From contig JAGWZE010000024.1 of NCBI GenBank assembly GCA_018969015.1, positions 1 to 52,035 of the forward strand: a DNA stretch of 52,035 bases. The letters run 5' to 3'. The notes under the pieces were generated by a model, which searched no databases, was not told where the DNA came from, and saw nothing but the letters and a program-made list of their open reading frames with translations. Shown here piece by piece: positions 17,417 to 26,008 of this stretch (its first letter is position 1; each line of letters begins with the position of its first letter). Origin of the DNA: Alphaproteobacteria bacterium. Lineage in GTDB: Bacteria > Pseudomonadota > Alphaproteobacteria > Caulobacterales > Aquidulcibacteraceae. The position numbers and the translations under genes were made by a program.

Positions 17417-19675
17417 TCAGTATTTCAGGCTGGCTTCGATGCCCCAGATGCGGGGGTTGTTCACGAAGCCGGTGAGGTTGTTGAAGTCGATGCCGCCGAC
17501 GAGGCGTTCTTCGTCGGTGATGTTGCGGCCGTAGAGCGCGATCTGCTTCTTCGCATCGGCGGTTTCGTAGCCCACGCGCAGGCCGCCTTCCCAGTAGCCG
17601 TCTTCACGGAATTCCTTGCTCTCGTAGAGGAAGAAATTCGTGTCGCCCTTGTAGGCCCAGTCGGTGAACGCGAACAGGCGCGCGCCGCTCGCGAGCGGGT
17701 AGACGTATTCGGCCGTCAACGAGCCCGTCCATTCCGGCGCGTTCGGGAAGCTGTTGCCGTTGATGCGGACGATGCCGCCGACCACCGGATTGGTGACCGT
17801 GCAAGGCGCGCCGCACGGCTGCGTGCCCAACGCCGGATCCTTGATCTCGGTGTTGTTGTAACCGAACGCGGCCGAGAGCGTGAGGTTCTCGGTCGGGCGT
17901 GCGCGCAGATCGGCTTCGAAGCCGTAGCCGCGGCCTTCCTTGGCGTTGACGAGGCGGTTGAAGTTCTGGCCGCCGCCGACCGCCGTGAGCTGCTGGTCGT
18001 CGATCGTGTAGGTATAGACCGACACGTCCGCGAGCAGGCGGCGCTCGAAGGCCGAGCCCTTCACGCCGGCTTCGTAGGACGTCAGGAACTCGGAGTTGGC
18101 CGTCGTCACGTCATCGCCGAACAGGATGCGGCCCTGGATCGACGGGGCGCGGAAGCCGCGGGCGATCCGTCCGTACACGTTGGTCGTATCGGAGAGCGCA
18201 TAGACCGCCGACACGTCCCAGCTCACCGCCGAGTCGCCCACGGAGACCGCGCGCGTGATGTTCGGCGCGCCGAACGGGCTCTGCGTGCGGCGACCGCGGA
18301 AGTCCTTGTTGTCGTCCGAATAGCGCAGGCCGGCGGTGAGAGTCAGCTTGTCGGTGGCCTTGTAGGAGGCCGAGCCGAACAGCGCCCAGGCTTCCGTCTT
18401 CTGGTTCTGCTGGGCGAAGCCGTCCTGCGGCTGGCCCGGCGCGAAGGTGTCGTAGTCATAGGACGAGATCGTCACGTCCTCGTTGAAGTAATAGAGACCG
18501 CCAAGCCACGAGAACGGTCCAGAGCCGTCGCTGGCGAAGCGGAGCTCCTGGCTCCACTGGTCGAGGCCGTCGATGCCGTCGGCCGTTTGCGCCGGGAACG
18601 GAATGAGACCCGGACGCGAGCCGGTCGGCAGGAAAGCGGCGCCCGCGCCGCCATCGATGTCGCCCCGGCCGAAGAACTCGACGTGCTCGTAGCCGGTGAC
18701 GCTCGTCATCACGACGTCGCCGAAATCATAGGTGACGCGGCCCGTCACGCCGTAGGTGTCGAGCGACTGGTTGTTGCCGGCGCCGCCGTCATAGAAGACC
18801 TTGTCGCGGTCGAAGTTCGCGTTGAGGCCCGTCGTCCCCCGCGTGATGACGTTGGCGCGGAAGATCTGCGAGGTGCCGTCGAAGGTGCGGCCGTGCACGT
18901 TCAGGAGCGCGTCGAGCTGCGCGTTCGGCTGGTAGCGAAGCTGCAGGCGGCCGGCGATGTCGCGGTAGTCGCCGGTGAAGTCCTTCTGGCCGGTGAAGCC
19001 ATTGTCGATCCAGGCGTCCTGCGTCTGCACGAGGAGCGAGGCGCGGGCGGAGAGGCCGTCCGCGATCTTGCCGCCGACGGCGCCTTCGAAGTCGAAGCCG
19101 TTGAACGTGCGGTAGCCGGCCCGAACCTTGGCGTCGAACTGCTCGGTGGGCTTCACCGAGTCGAACTTGACGACGCCAGCCGGCGTGTTGCGGCCGAACA
19201 GCGTGCCCTGCGGGCCGCGGAGCACTTCCACGCGCTCGACGTCGAAGGCCGGGAAGCCCTTAAGCACCGGGTTCTCGAAGACCACGTCGTCATAGACGAG
19301 CGAGACGGGCTGGGAGGCGTTGAGGTCGAAATCGGTGTTGCCGAGGCCGCGGATATAGAAGCGCGGGAACGTCCGGCCGAAGGAGGATTCGACGTTCACG
19401 GACGGTACGCGGGCCGAGAGGAAGCTGATGTCGGCGCCGCCGGCGGAAACCGCCTCGAGCGTCGCGCCCGAAAGCGCCGTGACCGAAGACGGAACGTCCT
19501 TGGCGGATTCTTCCTTCTTGCGGGCAGTGACGATCACTTCGCCCATCCCGGCCACGCCGACGCCGCTGGCCGAGGGCGTTCCCGTCTGGGCAAACGCCGG
19601 AACCGGAGCAAACGCGCACGCCAACGCCAACAAACTCGCGCACGCCATAAGCGTCGCGGCCGACTTCTGCGTCAT
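17417..19675 (-). CDS. TonB-dependent receptor (TBDR 2)
   Basis: Outer-membrane active-transport receptor, 752 residues. The signal peptide MTQKSAATLMACASLLALACAFAPVPAFAQ is followed by the TonB-box region GEVIVTARKKEESAKDVPSSVT. The plug contains FYIRGLGNTDFDLNASQP and VERVEVLRGPQGTLFGRNTPAG, and the barrel ends GIEASLKY. The start at 19675 gives a proper signal peptide; the frame runs open to 19822 but the extra residues are not signal-like. The barrel contains FPNAPEWTGSLTAEYVYPL, typical of this receptor class. There is no adjacent transporter or enzyme on the same strand, so the ligand is unknown. It is divergent from rpmE. Confidence 0.95.
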   Translation of the reverse strand: MTQKSAATLMACASLLALACAFAPVPAFAQTGTPSASGVGVAGMGEVIVTARKKEESAKDVPSSVTALSGATLEAVSAGGADISFLSARVPSVNVESSFGRTFPRFYIRGLGNTDFDLNASQPVSLVYDDVVFENPVLKGFPAFDVERVEVLRGPQGTLFGRNTPAGVVKFDSVKPTEQFDAKVRAGYRTFNGFDFEGAVGGKIADGLSARASLLVQTQDAWIDNGFTGQKDFTGDYRDIAGRLQLRYQPNAQLDALLNVHGRTFDGTSQIFRANVITRGTTGLNANFDRDKVFYDGGAGNNQSLDTYGVTGRVTYDFGDVVMTSVTGYEHVEFFGRGDIDGGAGAAFLPTGSRPGLIPFPAQTADGIDGLDQWSQELRFASDGSGPFSWLGGLYYFNEDVTISSYDYDTFAPGQPQDGFAQQNQKTEAWALFGSASYKATDKLTLTAGLRYSDDNKDFRGRRTQSPFGAPNITRAVSVGDSAVSWDVSAVYALSDTTNVYGRIARGFRAPSIQGRILFGDDVTTANSEFLTSYEAGVKGSAFERRLLADVSVYTYTIDDQQLTAVGGGQNFNRLVNAKEGRGYGFEADLRARPTENLTLSAAFGYNNTEIKDPALGTQPCGAPCTVTNPVVGGIVRINGNSFPNAPEWTGSLTAEYVYPLASGARLFAFTDWAYKGDTNFFLYESKEFREDGYWEGGLRVGYETADAKKQIALYGRNITDEERLVGGIDFNNLTGFVNNPRIWGIEASLKY

Positions 19676-19992
19676 GACTACCTCGTTCTGAAGTGAAGGG
19701 CCCCGCGCCCTACGTGCCTGCTCATGTGGCGGGGGCGCGCCAGCGCGCAACCGCTTATGCGCCCGGGCTTCGCAATTCGGCCCGAGCGTGACCGCACGGC
19801 CACGGAAAAGATGGATAACCACTCAAGTATGGGCGCGCAGGCGGCCAACGCGGCGAGACCGACCGCACGTCCAGGGGCGGAGCCGCCCCCCTCGCGGATC
19901 TCTGGGCCTTGCCCCGAAGGGCCGTTTCGGCTATCAGCCCCGCTTCGCGGCGGTTCCCGCCCCCTTTTTGCCCGCAACCTGGCGAGCCGATC
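19676..19992. other. Intergenic region between TBDR 2 and rpmE
   Basis: This is a 317-nt spacer between divergently transcribed genes, so it should contain both promoters. The TBDR 2 ribosome site is an AGGT-type motif just before 19675. The half next to rpmE is rich in C-runs and shows a GGCGAG-type ribosome site before 19993. I see no further gene, RNA or clear operator; short open frames here lack start-site and family support. Confidence 0.5.
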
Positions 19993-20220
19993 ATGAAGTC
20001 CGAAGGTCATCCCGATTACCACTTCATCACCGTTCAGATGACGGACGGGACGACCTACAAGACCCGCTCGACCTACGGGAAAGAGGGCGTGACGCTGGCG
20101 CTCGACATCGATCCGAAGTCGCACCCGGCCTGGACCGGCGACAGCAAGGTCAACATGGACCGCGGCGGCCGCGTTGCGAAGTTCAACGACAAGTTCGGCG
20201 GCTTCACGCGCAAGAAGTGA
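19993..20220 (+). CDS. rpmE: 50S ribosomal protein bL31
   Basis: Large-subunit ribosomal protein at the interface with the 30S subunit, 75 residues. The family pattern [36 protein letters not shown] and the tail [14 protein letters not shown] are clear. The product has no cysteine at all, so it is the zinc-independent type usual in alphaproteobacteria. The start at 19993 removes a long upstream frame that looks non-coding. A strong terminator follows 26 nt after the stop, so it is probably a single-gene transcript. It lies next to the rcdA gene. Confidence 0.95.
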   Translation: MKSEGHPDYHFITVQMTDGTTYKTRSTYGKEGVTLALDIDPKSHPAWTGDSKVNMDRGGRVAKFNDKFGGFTRKK

Positions 20221-20245
20221 TCGCGCCGGCAAGGCCGATCTTTCG

Positions 20246-20274
20246 AGCCCCTGCGGTCACCGCGGGGGCTTTTT
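20246..20274 (+). terminator. Rho-independent terminator after rpmE
   Basis: AGCCCCTGCGG pairs with CCGCGGGGGCT (one T-G pair) over a 3-nt loop, followed by TTTTTG on the plus strand. It is positioned directly behind rpmE. Confidence 0.93.
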
Positions 20275-20328
20275 GCGTCTGAGGGATGGAGTGAGGGCGC
20301 AGGCGCGGCAAGTTGGCCGGCCGGCCCT

Positions 20329-20865
20329 TTAGCCGCCGAAAGCGTCGCGCAGGCGCGCGAGCTGGGCGGCGGCGCCGGCCGGGGCCTCTTCGGGCGCCTT
20401 GGGGTCGTACATCGTCTCGTCGAGGCGGCGGACCCGCTCGAACAGGCTTTCCGACTGACGGATCAGCTCTTTCAGCTCGCCGGGCAGTTCATCGGCGGCG
20501 GCGAACGGATCATCCGGGCGGCGACGGGCGGAGAAGCGGTACTTCTCGTCGGCGGCGTCGCGGATCTGGATCTCCCCGTCCCGCACGGCGCGCTGGACGA
20601 GCAGCCAGGACGCGACCTGCATCAGACGGGTGGTGAGGCGCATGCTCTCGCCGGCATAGGCGAGCGCGGCGGTGCGGGAGAGGCGCTTGGAGGCGGCGCG
20701 ACCGGGGCCGTCCAGGTAGGCGGCCGTCTCCTCGACGAGGCCCATGCCCTCGGCATAGGTCCGATCGAACACTTCCGATCGGGCGAACTCCATGATCCGG
20801 CGGACCTGCTCGGCGTCGAGCGCGGGCGCGGCGGGGCGGGCTTCGGGCGGGGTCGTCTCGGTCAT
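20329..20865 (-). CDS. rcdA: DUF1465/RcdA family protein, probable ClpXP adaptor
   Basis: RcdA in Caulobacter is an adaptor that helps the ClpXP protease degrade the cell-cycle regulator CtrA and other substrates. The 178-residue product (from MTETTPPEA) has the DUF1465 core: FARSEVFDRTYAEGMGLVEETAAYLDGPGR, LAYAGESMRLTTRLMQVASWLLVQRAVRDGEI, then a mostly helical C-terminus LPGELKELIRQSESLFERVRRLDETMY. The rpmE, DUF1465, DUF1192 and quinone oxidoreductase neighbourhood is one I associate with alphaproteobacteria. A start three codons upstream (20874) is possible. The gene follows the DUF1192 gene by 49 nt and is probably co-transcribed. Confidence 0.82.
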   Translation of the reverse strand: MTETTPPEARPAAPALDAEQVRRIMEFARSEVFDRTYAEGMGLVEETAAYLDGPGRAASKRLSRTAALAYAGESMRLTTRLMQVASWLLVQRAVRDGEIQIRDAADEKYRFSARRRPDDPFAAADELPGELKELIRQSESLFERVRRLDETMYDPKAPEEAPAGAAAQLARLRDAFGG

Positions 20866-20914
20866 GCCGCGCATCTGTGCAAACCTCGGGCCTGCCCCTT
20901 CAGGTAGGGTTGAT

Positions 20915-21100
20915 CTACGACGTCGGCGGGCCGCCGAACAGGCCGTCGGCGGCCGAGCGGTGGGCTTTTTTTCGCGCGACGAGCTCCTCGCACTGCGCGA
21001 TTTCCCCTTTCAGGCGAGCGATCCGCGCCTCCAGCTCGTCCACGGACAGGCCATCGAGCGCGAGCGGCGGCGGCGGCTTGGGGCGGTCATCCTCGATCAT
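20915..21100 (-). CDS. DUF1192 family small protein
   Basis: A 61-residue protein with the DUF1192 pattern: an N-terminal MIEDDRPKPPPPLALDGLSVDELEARIARLKGEIA, then a short coiled-coil helix and a Lys/Arg-rich tail AHRSAADGLFG. The motif DLSVDELxxRIxxLxxEIxR is typical. The function of the family is unknown. It is regularly found upstream of DUF1465/RcdA, as here, which suggests a link to that adaptor or shared regulation. It is divergent from the quinone oxidoreductase gene, 80 nt away. Confidence 0.85.
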   Translation of the reverse strand: MIEDDRPKPPPPLALDGLSVDELEARIARLKGEIAQCEELVARKKAHRSAADGLFGGPPTS

Positions 21101-21180
21101 GGCGGCTCCCCTCAGTGTGGGTGTGGCGTGCGGTCCTGGGCCATCCTACCCTGTGCCAAACGAGAAGACAGGGACACATC

Positions 21181-22158
21181 ATGGCCGTTTCCGGGACAAT
21201 GCGCGTCGTTGGCTACACACCGCGCGAGCCGCTGTTTTTCGAGGAGCGGCCGATCCCATCACCCAAACCGGGCGAGGTCCTGATCAAGGTGCATGCGGCG
21301 GGGATCAACCGCCCCGACCTGTTGCAGCGGGGCGGCTTCTATCCGCCGCCGCCGGGCGCATCCGACCTTCTGGGGCTGGAGGCCTCCGGGGAGATCGTGG
21401 CCGTCGGCGAGGGCACGCAGCGCTGGCGCGTGGGCGACAAGGTGACGGCGCTGCTCAATGGCGGGGGCTATGCGGAGTACGCCGTGGCGCCGGGCGGCCA
21501 GGTCCTGCCGGCGCCGGCGGCGTTGTCGCTGGAGGATGCGGCGGCGCTGCCCGAAACGGTGTTCACGGTCTGGGCCAACGTGTTCGAGGACGCGGCGCTC
21601 AAACCGGGCGAACGCTTTCTCGTGCATGGCGGCGCGAGCGGCATCGGCACCACGGCGATCCAGATGGCCGCGGCCCACGGCGCGCAGGTCTACGCCACCG
21701 CCGGCGATGCGGCGAAGTGTGCGCTGTGCGCCCGCCTCGGGGCCGACCGCGCCATCAACTACAAGGACGAGGATTTCGGGAAGATCCTGGCCGAACGCGA
21801 CGGCGTGGACGTCATCCTCGACATGGTCGGCGCGCCCTATCTGGCGCGCAATCTCGACATCCTGCGCGAGCGTGGCCGCCTCGCCTACATCGCCTTCCTG
21901 CAAGGGCCGCGCGCCGAAATCGATCTTTCCCTCGTCATGCGCAAGCGGATCGTGCTCACCGGCTCGACCCTGCGGCCGCGCTCGACGCCGGAAAAGGCCC
22001 GGCTCGGCACGGCGATCGAAGCGCACGTGTGGCCCTGGATCGAAAAAGGCCGCCTCAAGCCGGTGATCGACATGGTCTACCCGCTCGCGCGCGTCGAGGA
22101 GGCGCACGCCCGCATGGCGCAGGGCCAGCACGCGGGGAAGATCATCCTGAAACTGTAG
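21181..22158 (+). CDS. NAD(P)H-quinone oxidoreductase (PIG3-like, zinc-free MDR family)
   Basis: Medium-chain dehydrogenase/reductase of 325 residues that transfers electrons from NADPH to quinones. The N-terminal GroES-like part carries IKVHAAGINRPDLLQRGGFYPPPPGASDLLGLEASGEIVAVGEG, diagnostic for this branch. The Rossmann loop is LVHGGASGIGTTAIQMA, followed by AGDAAKCALCARLGADRAINYKDEDF. No zinc-binding cysteine set is present. The start at 21181 (MAVSGTMRVVGY) has a GGGAC-type site upstream; the frame upstream is open but not conserved. The last 17 nt overlap the 3' end of the convergent membrane-protein gene. Confidence 0.95.
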   Translation: MAVSGTMRVVGYTPREPLFFEERPIPSPKPGEVLIKVHAAGINRPDLLQRGGFYPPPPGASDLLGLEASGEIVAVGEGTQRWRVGDKVTALLNGGGYAEYAVAPGGQVLPAPAALSLEDAAALPETVFTVWANVFEDAALKPGERFLVHGGASGIGTTAIQMAAAHGAQVYATAGDAAKCALCARLGADRAINYKDEDFGKILAERDGVDVILDMVGAPYLARNLDILRERGRLAYIAFLQGPRAEIDLSLVMRKRIVLTGSTLRPRSTPEKARLGTAIEAHVWPWIEKGRLKPVIDMVYPLARVEEAHARMAQGQHAGKIILKL

Positions 22159-22966
22159 AGGCCTGCGGGCGCCGGCGCGGTCGCAACGTCCAGGCGAGCC
22201 ATGCGACCGTCAAAACGAGCGGCGCAAATCCCAGCGCGAGCTGCAAGGGCCCGCCCCGCAGCCAGCTGGGCAGCACCTGCTCCTGGCCGAAGAAGAACGA
22301 GCCGGCCGCAATGAAGAGCGACATCCCCATGCGCCAGAGGTGGCGGGCGATGCGGTGCGCGCCGTCGAGCCGGCGGCGCAGGAGCGCGTGCGCCTCGCCC
22401 AGCGCAGCGAGACTGCCGACGACGGTGAAGAGGATGAACGCCTGCGGCGGCGAGCCGTCGATCGTGCCTTCGGCCGTCCGGCTGGCCAGGGCCATGAACG
22501 CGCCCCCGAGCCCCACGACGGCGAGCGCCGTGACGAGGCCGGCAGCCTCGCCCGCGCCGGCGACGAAGGCGCGGCGCCGAGCGGTCCCCCATCCGCTGAG
22601 GAGCAGATACAGCGCGAGGCAGCCGGCGGTGGCGTTGACGCGCTGGCCCGTCTCCAGGAACGGCGCAGTTGCAGCGCCGATCGCGTAGCACAGCCCCATC
22701 GCGGCCACGAACGCGAGGCCGATGCGGCGATGCAGGCGACTGCCTTTCGGCGCCATGAAGGCCAGCGCGCCCAGGACGATTCCCGCACCGCCGCCGCCGA
22801 TGTGCAGCGCGAGGAGCGCGTCGGTGGCGACGTGCGCGATCCAGGGCGCGTCCGCCGGCGCCGTCAGCGTGTCGGCAGTCGCGGGCCCAGCCATGGCGAG
22901 CAGGCCCGCTAGGCCCGCGGCCAGAGCAATCACGACCGTTCGGGCGGCGAGAATTCGCTTCATCAT
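22142..22966 (-). CDS. DUF2306-like integral membrane protein
   Basis: A 274-residue protein with about seven membrane helices. The N-terminal helix (MMKRILAARTVVIALAAGLAGLLAM) may be a signal anchor. The segment LHIGGGGAGIVLGALAFMAPKGSRLHRRIGLAFVAAMGLCYAIGA matches the DUF2306 pattern, in which paired histidines in helices could bind a cofactor such as haem; that is inference. Further helices: LALYLLLSGWG, AFILFTVVGSLAALGEAHALL and MGMSLFIAAGSFFFGQ. ATG at 22966 was chosen over codons further upstream that face the divergent AraC promoter. Its start lies 86 nt from the AraC-type regulator gene, which may control it. Confidence 0.75.
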   Translation of the reverse strand: MMKRILAARTVVIALAAGLAGLLAMAGPATADTLTAPADAPWIAHVATDALLALHIGGGGAGIVLGALAFMAPKGSRLHRRIGLAFVAAMGLCYAIGAATAPFLETGQRVNATAGCLALYLLLSGWGTARRRAFVAGAGEAAGLVTALAVVGLGGAFMALASRTAEGTIDGSPPQAFILFTVVGSLAALGEAHALLRRRLDGAHRIARHLWRMGMSLFIAAGSFFFGQEQVLPSWLRGGPLQLALGFAPLVLTVAWLAWTLRPRRRPQASTVSG

Positions 22967-23052
22967 GCGCCGAGTGTCGGTGATCATCCCGGGGCAGGCC
23001 ATGACGGCTGGGTGCGCCCGCATGATCCTGTGGCTCAGGAGGACGACGCGCG

Positions 23053-24063
23053 ATGCCCGCGTTCACCATCGCCGCCACGTTGGCCCGCGGCTTCGTCGAG
23101 TTCGCCGTGGCGCGCGGCGCCGATCGCGCATCGATCGAGACGGCGGCGGGCGTGCGCCTCGCGGCGGACGATGACCTCGACGCGCGGATCGACCTCGAGG
23201 CCTATCGCCGCCTCGTGCGTTCCGCCGAGGCGGCCTGCAATGACCGCGCACTCTCGCTGCGCTATGGCGCTCAGGTGGACATGGCGCAGGTGTCGATCGT
23301 CGGGCTGATCATGGTTTCGGCCGCCACGATGGGCGAAGCCTTCGCGCAGATGCAGCGCTACGGGCGGCTCGCCGTCGAGCTCGAAGGCCCGGTCGATCAG
23401 CCGCGCTACACGCTCGCCGCCCGCGACGGCCAGCTATGGATCGTGGACAACAGCGTCGACGCGGCCGGCTTTCCGGAACTGAGCGAAAGCGCGTTGGCGC
23501 GGCTCACCTGCGGGCCGCGGCGGTTCCTGTCGCAGCCGCACGTGCTGGAGGCGCACTTCGCCTGGCCGCGCCCCGCATATGCGGACGTCTACGAGGACGT
23601 GTTCCAGTGCCCGCTGCGCTTCGACGCGGGGTGGACCGCGCTGCGCATGCACCCGGAAACGGCGTCATGGCCCGTGGCGCAGCAGCCGCGCTACGCGTTC
23701 GGCGTCCTGATCGAAAAAGCGGACGCCCTCCTCGCCGCGCTGGACGCCGCCAAGACGGTGCGCGGTCGCGTGGAGGCGCTTCTGTTGCCCCGGCTCCATA
23801 TGGGGGACTGCTCCATCGACGCGATCGCGGCGGCGTTCGGCGTAAGCCGGCAAACCCTCACGCGCCGCCTGAAGCGCGAAGGCGCCACGTTCGAGACCGT
23901 GCTCGATGATCTGCGCCGTCAAATGGCGGAACGGTATCTTGCGGGTCGGCGCACCTCGGTGAACGAGACGGCCTATCTGGTCGGTTTTTCCGAACCCGCC
24001 GCATTCTCCCGCGCCTACAAACGCTGGACGGGCCACAGTCCGGGCAAGGCGCGCCGCGACTGA
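23053..24063 (+). CDS. AraC-family transcriptional regulator
   Basis: DNA-binding regulator of 336 residues. The N-terminal part (residues about 15-210) looks like the AraC arabinose-binding-type domain of the OruR/ArgR-like group (MVSAATMGEAFAQMQRYGRLAV...FPELSESALARLT). Two helix-turn-helices are at the C-terminus: CSIDAIAAAFGVSRQTLTRRLKREG and NETAYLVGFSEPAAFSRAYKRWTGHSPGKAR, the latter being the family signature. A good AGGAGG ribosome site precedes the ATG at 23053. It is divergent from the DUF2306-like gene, so that gene is the nearest candidate target. The effector is unknown. Confidence 0.93.
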   Translation: MPAFTIAATLARGFVEFAVARGADRASIETAAGVRLAADDDLDARIDLEAYRRLVRSAEAACNDRALSLRYGAQVDMAQVSIVGLIMVSAATMGEAFAQMQRYGRLAVELEGPVDQPRYTLAARDGQLWIVDNSVDAAGFPELSESALARLTCGPRRFLSQPHVLEAHFAWPRPAYADVYEDVFQCPLRFDAGWTALRMHPETASWPVAQQPRYAFGVLIEKADALLAALDAAKTVRGRVEALLLPRLHMGDCSIDAIAAAFGVSRQTLTRRLKREGATFETVLDDLRRQMAERYLAGRRTSVNETAYLVGFSEPAAFSRAYKRWTGHSPGKARRD

Positions 24064-24080
24064 CGTCGATCCGATCTGCC

Positions 24081-24113
24081 CAAAAGAAAGCGGGCGGCCG
24101 AAGCGGCCGCCCG
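24081..24113 (-). terminator. Terminator after the MFS transporter gene
   Basis: A perfect 10-bp stem CGGGCGGCCG (24091-24100) with CGGCCGCCCG (24104-24113) closes an AAG loop. On the minus strand it is followed by CTTTCTTTTG, so it ends the transporter transcript. It may also stop the convergent AraC transcript (AAGTTTG follows on the plus strand). Confidence 0.87.
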
Positions 24114-24138
24114 AAGTTTGGCGTCGGCTGGGGAGGGG

Positions 24139-25812
24139 TCAGCCGTCGATGTTGGAGTTCTTCGTTTCCGGCACGAACAGCAGGCCGATCACCAGCGTCA
24201 CGGCGGCGATGACGATCGGATACCAGAGGCCGAAATAGATGTTCCCGTTGTTGGTGATCATCATGAAGGTGATCGCCGGGAGAAGCCCGCCCGCCCAGCC
24301 GTTGCCGATATGGTAGGGCAGCGACATCGAGGTGTAGCGGATGCGCGTCGGGAACATCTCGACGAGCATGGCCGCGATCGGGCCATAGACCATCGTCACG
24401 TAGATCACGAGCAGCGCCAGGATCGCGACGACGATCGGGCGGTTGATCGCGGCGCTGTCGGCCTTCGGCGGATAGCCGGCCGCTTTCAGCGCGGCGCCGA
24501 CGCCGTCCTTGAAGGACTTTTGCGCCGCCTTCGCCGCATCCGGCGCAAGCCCCGCGCCTTCATAGCTTGCGATCACCACCTCGCCGACCTTGATCTGCGC
24601 CACCGAACCCGCGGGCGCCGCGACGTTGGTGTACGAGACCCCCGCCTTCGTGAGGTACGATTTGGCGATGTCGCACGACTTCAGGAACTTCGCCTTGCCG
24701 ACCGGATCGAACTGCGAGGAGCACTGGGCGGGATCGGCCACGACGGTCACCGGCGCGCTTTGCTGCGCGGCGTAGAGCGCCGGGTTGGCGTACTTCGTGA
24801 GCGCCTCGAACAGCGGGAAGTACGTCACGATCGCGAGCGCCATCCCGGCCAGGATGATCGGTTTGCGGCCGATCTTGTCGGACAGCCACCCGAAGAACAG
24901 GAAACCCGGCGTGCCGATGAGAAGGCCCAGCGCGATCAGCTGGTAGGCGACGTTTGAGTCCACCTTCAGCATCTTCTCGAGGAAGAACAGCGCGTAGAAT
25001 TGGCCCGTGTACCAGACCACCGCCTGACCGGCGACGACGCCGAACAGCGCGAGCAGCACGACCTTGAGGTTGCCCCATTGCCCGAACGCTTCGGCGAGCG
25101 GCGCCTTGGAGTGCGTGCCCTCTTCCTTCATCGCGGCGAAGACGGGGCTTTCCTCGAGCTGCATGCGGATCCACAGCGACACCGCGAGCAGCGCCATGGA
25201 GAACAGGAACGGCACGCGCCAGCCCCATTCCTTGAAGGCGTCCTCGCTCATGTTCATGCGCGTGACCATGATGACGCCGAGCGCGAGGAACAGGCCGAGC
25301 GTCGCCGTCGTCTGGATCCACGCCGTGTAGGCGCCGCGCTTGTTGTTGGGGGCATGCTCCGCGACATAGGTCGCCGCGCCGCCATACTCGCCACCGAGCG
25401 CCAGCCCCTGAACCATCCGCAGGGCGACGAGAATGATCGGCGCGGCGATCCCGATCTGCGCGTACGTGGGCAGCACGCCGACCAGGAAGGTGGACAGGCC
25501 CATCAGGCCCATCGTCACGAGAAACGTGTATTTGCGGCCGACGAGATCGCCGAGACGCCCGAAAACGAGGGCGCCGAACGGCCGCACGAGGAAGCCCGCG
25601 GCGAACGCCAACAGGGCGAAGATGAATCCGGTCGCTTCGTTGATGCCTTTGGCTTCGAAGAAGTGCGCCCCCATGATCGAGGCGAGCGTGCCGAAGATGT
25701 AGAAATCATACCATTCGAAGACCGTGCCGAGCGACGAGGCGCCGATGACGAGCTTTTCGCTCTTCGTCGCCTTGTGGTGCTTCGGCAAGGCGCCGGCCGA
25801 AACGTCGGTCAT
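24139..25812 (-). CDS. MFS transporter, metabolite:H+ symporter type, with large insert
   Basis: Inner-membrane secondary transporter of 557 residues. The N-terminal half is typical of the MHS family: SSLGTVFEWYDFYIFGTLA, FLVRPFGALVFGRLGDLVGRKYTFLVT (MFS loop 2-3 signature), VQGLALGGEYGGAATYVAEHAP and GWRVPFLFSM. The second half has GWLSDKIGRKPIIL and the closing FVPETK. Between helices 8 and 9, residues about 340-456 form a roughly 115-residue hydrophilic insert with two cysteines (near 364 and 380), much longer than the usual loop. Start at 25812 (MTDVSAGALPKHHK) with a GGGAGGC-type site. MHS members carry proline, shikimate, dicarboxylates or similar; substrate not decided. It is divergent from the acyl-CoA dehydrogenase gene. 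Confidence 0.92.
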   Translation of the reverse strand: MTDVSAGALPKHHKATKSEKLVIGASSLGTVFEWYDFYIFGTLASIMGAHFFEAKGINEATGFIFALLAFAAGFLVRPFGALVFGRLGDLVGRKYTFLVTMGLMGLSTFLVGVLPTYAQIGIAAPIILVALRMVQGLALGGEYGGAATYVAEHAPNNKRGAYTAWIQTTATLGLFLALGVIMVTRMNMSEDAFKEWGWRVPFLFSMALLAVSLWIRMQLEESPVFAAMKEEGTHSKAPLAEAFGQWGNLKVVLLALFGVVAGQAVVWYTGQFYALFFLEKMLKVDSNVAYQLIALGLLIGTPGFLFFGWLSDKIGRKPIILAGMALAIVTYFPLFEALTKYANPALYAAQQSAPVTVVADPAQCSSQFDPVGKAKFLKSCDIAKSYLTKAGVSYTNVAAPAGSVAQIKVGEVVIASYEGAGLAPDAAKAAQKSFKDGVGAALKAAGYPPKADSAAINRPIVVAILALLVIYVTMVYGPIAAMLVEMFPTRIRYTSMSLPYHIGNGWAGGLLPAITFMMITNNGNIYFGLWYPIVIAAVTLVIGLLFVPETKNSNIDG

Positions 25813-26008
25813 GAGTGCCTCCCGGGGTAGTGCCGAACCAGACCTGCGCCTGGCCAAGGTGTCGCTAGGGACGCCTTGCATGAGCGCCCGGGTCAACCGT
25901 ACGATGAGCGCTGTTCGGCGGCTTCCGCGACTTTGGTCGAGGCCATTCGCCGCAGGGGTCGCCGGCGGCGCCGTCCGGCGCCGGGAACCTGCCCTAGCGA
26001 GAGCCGCC

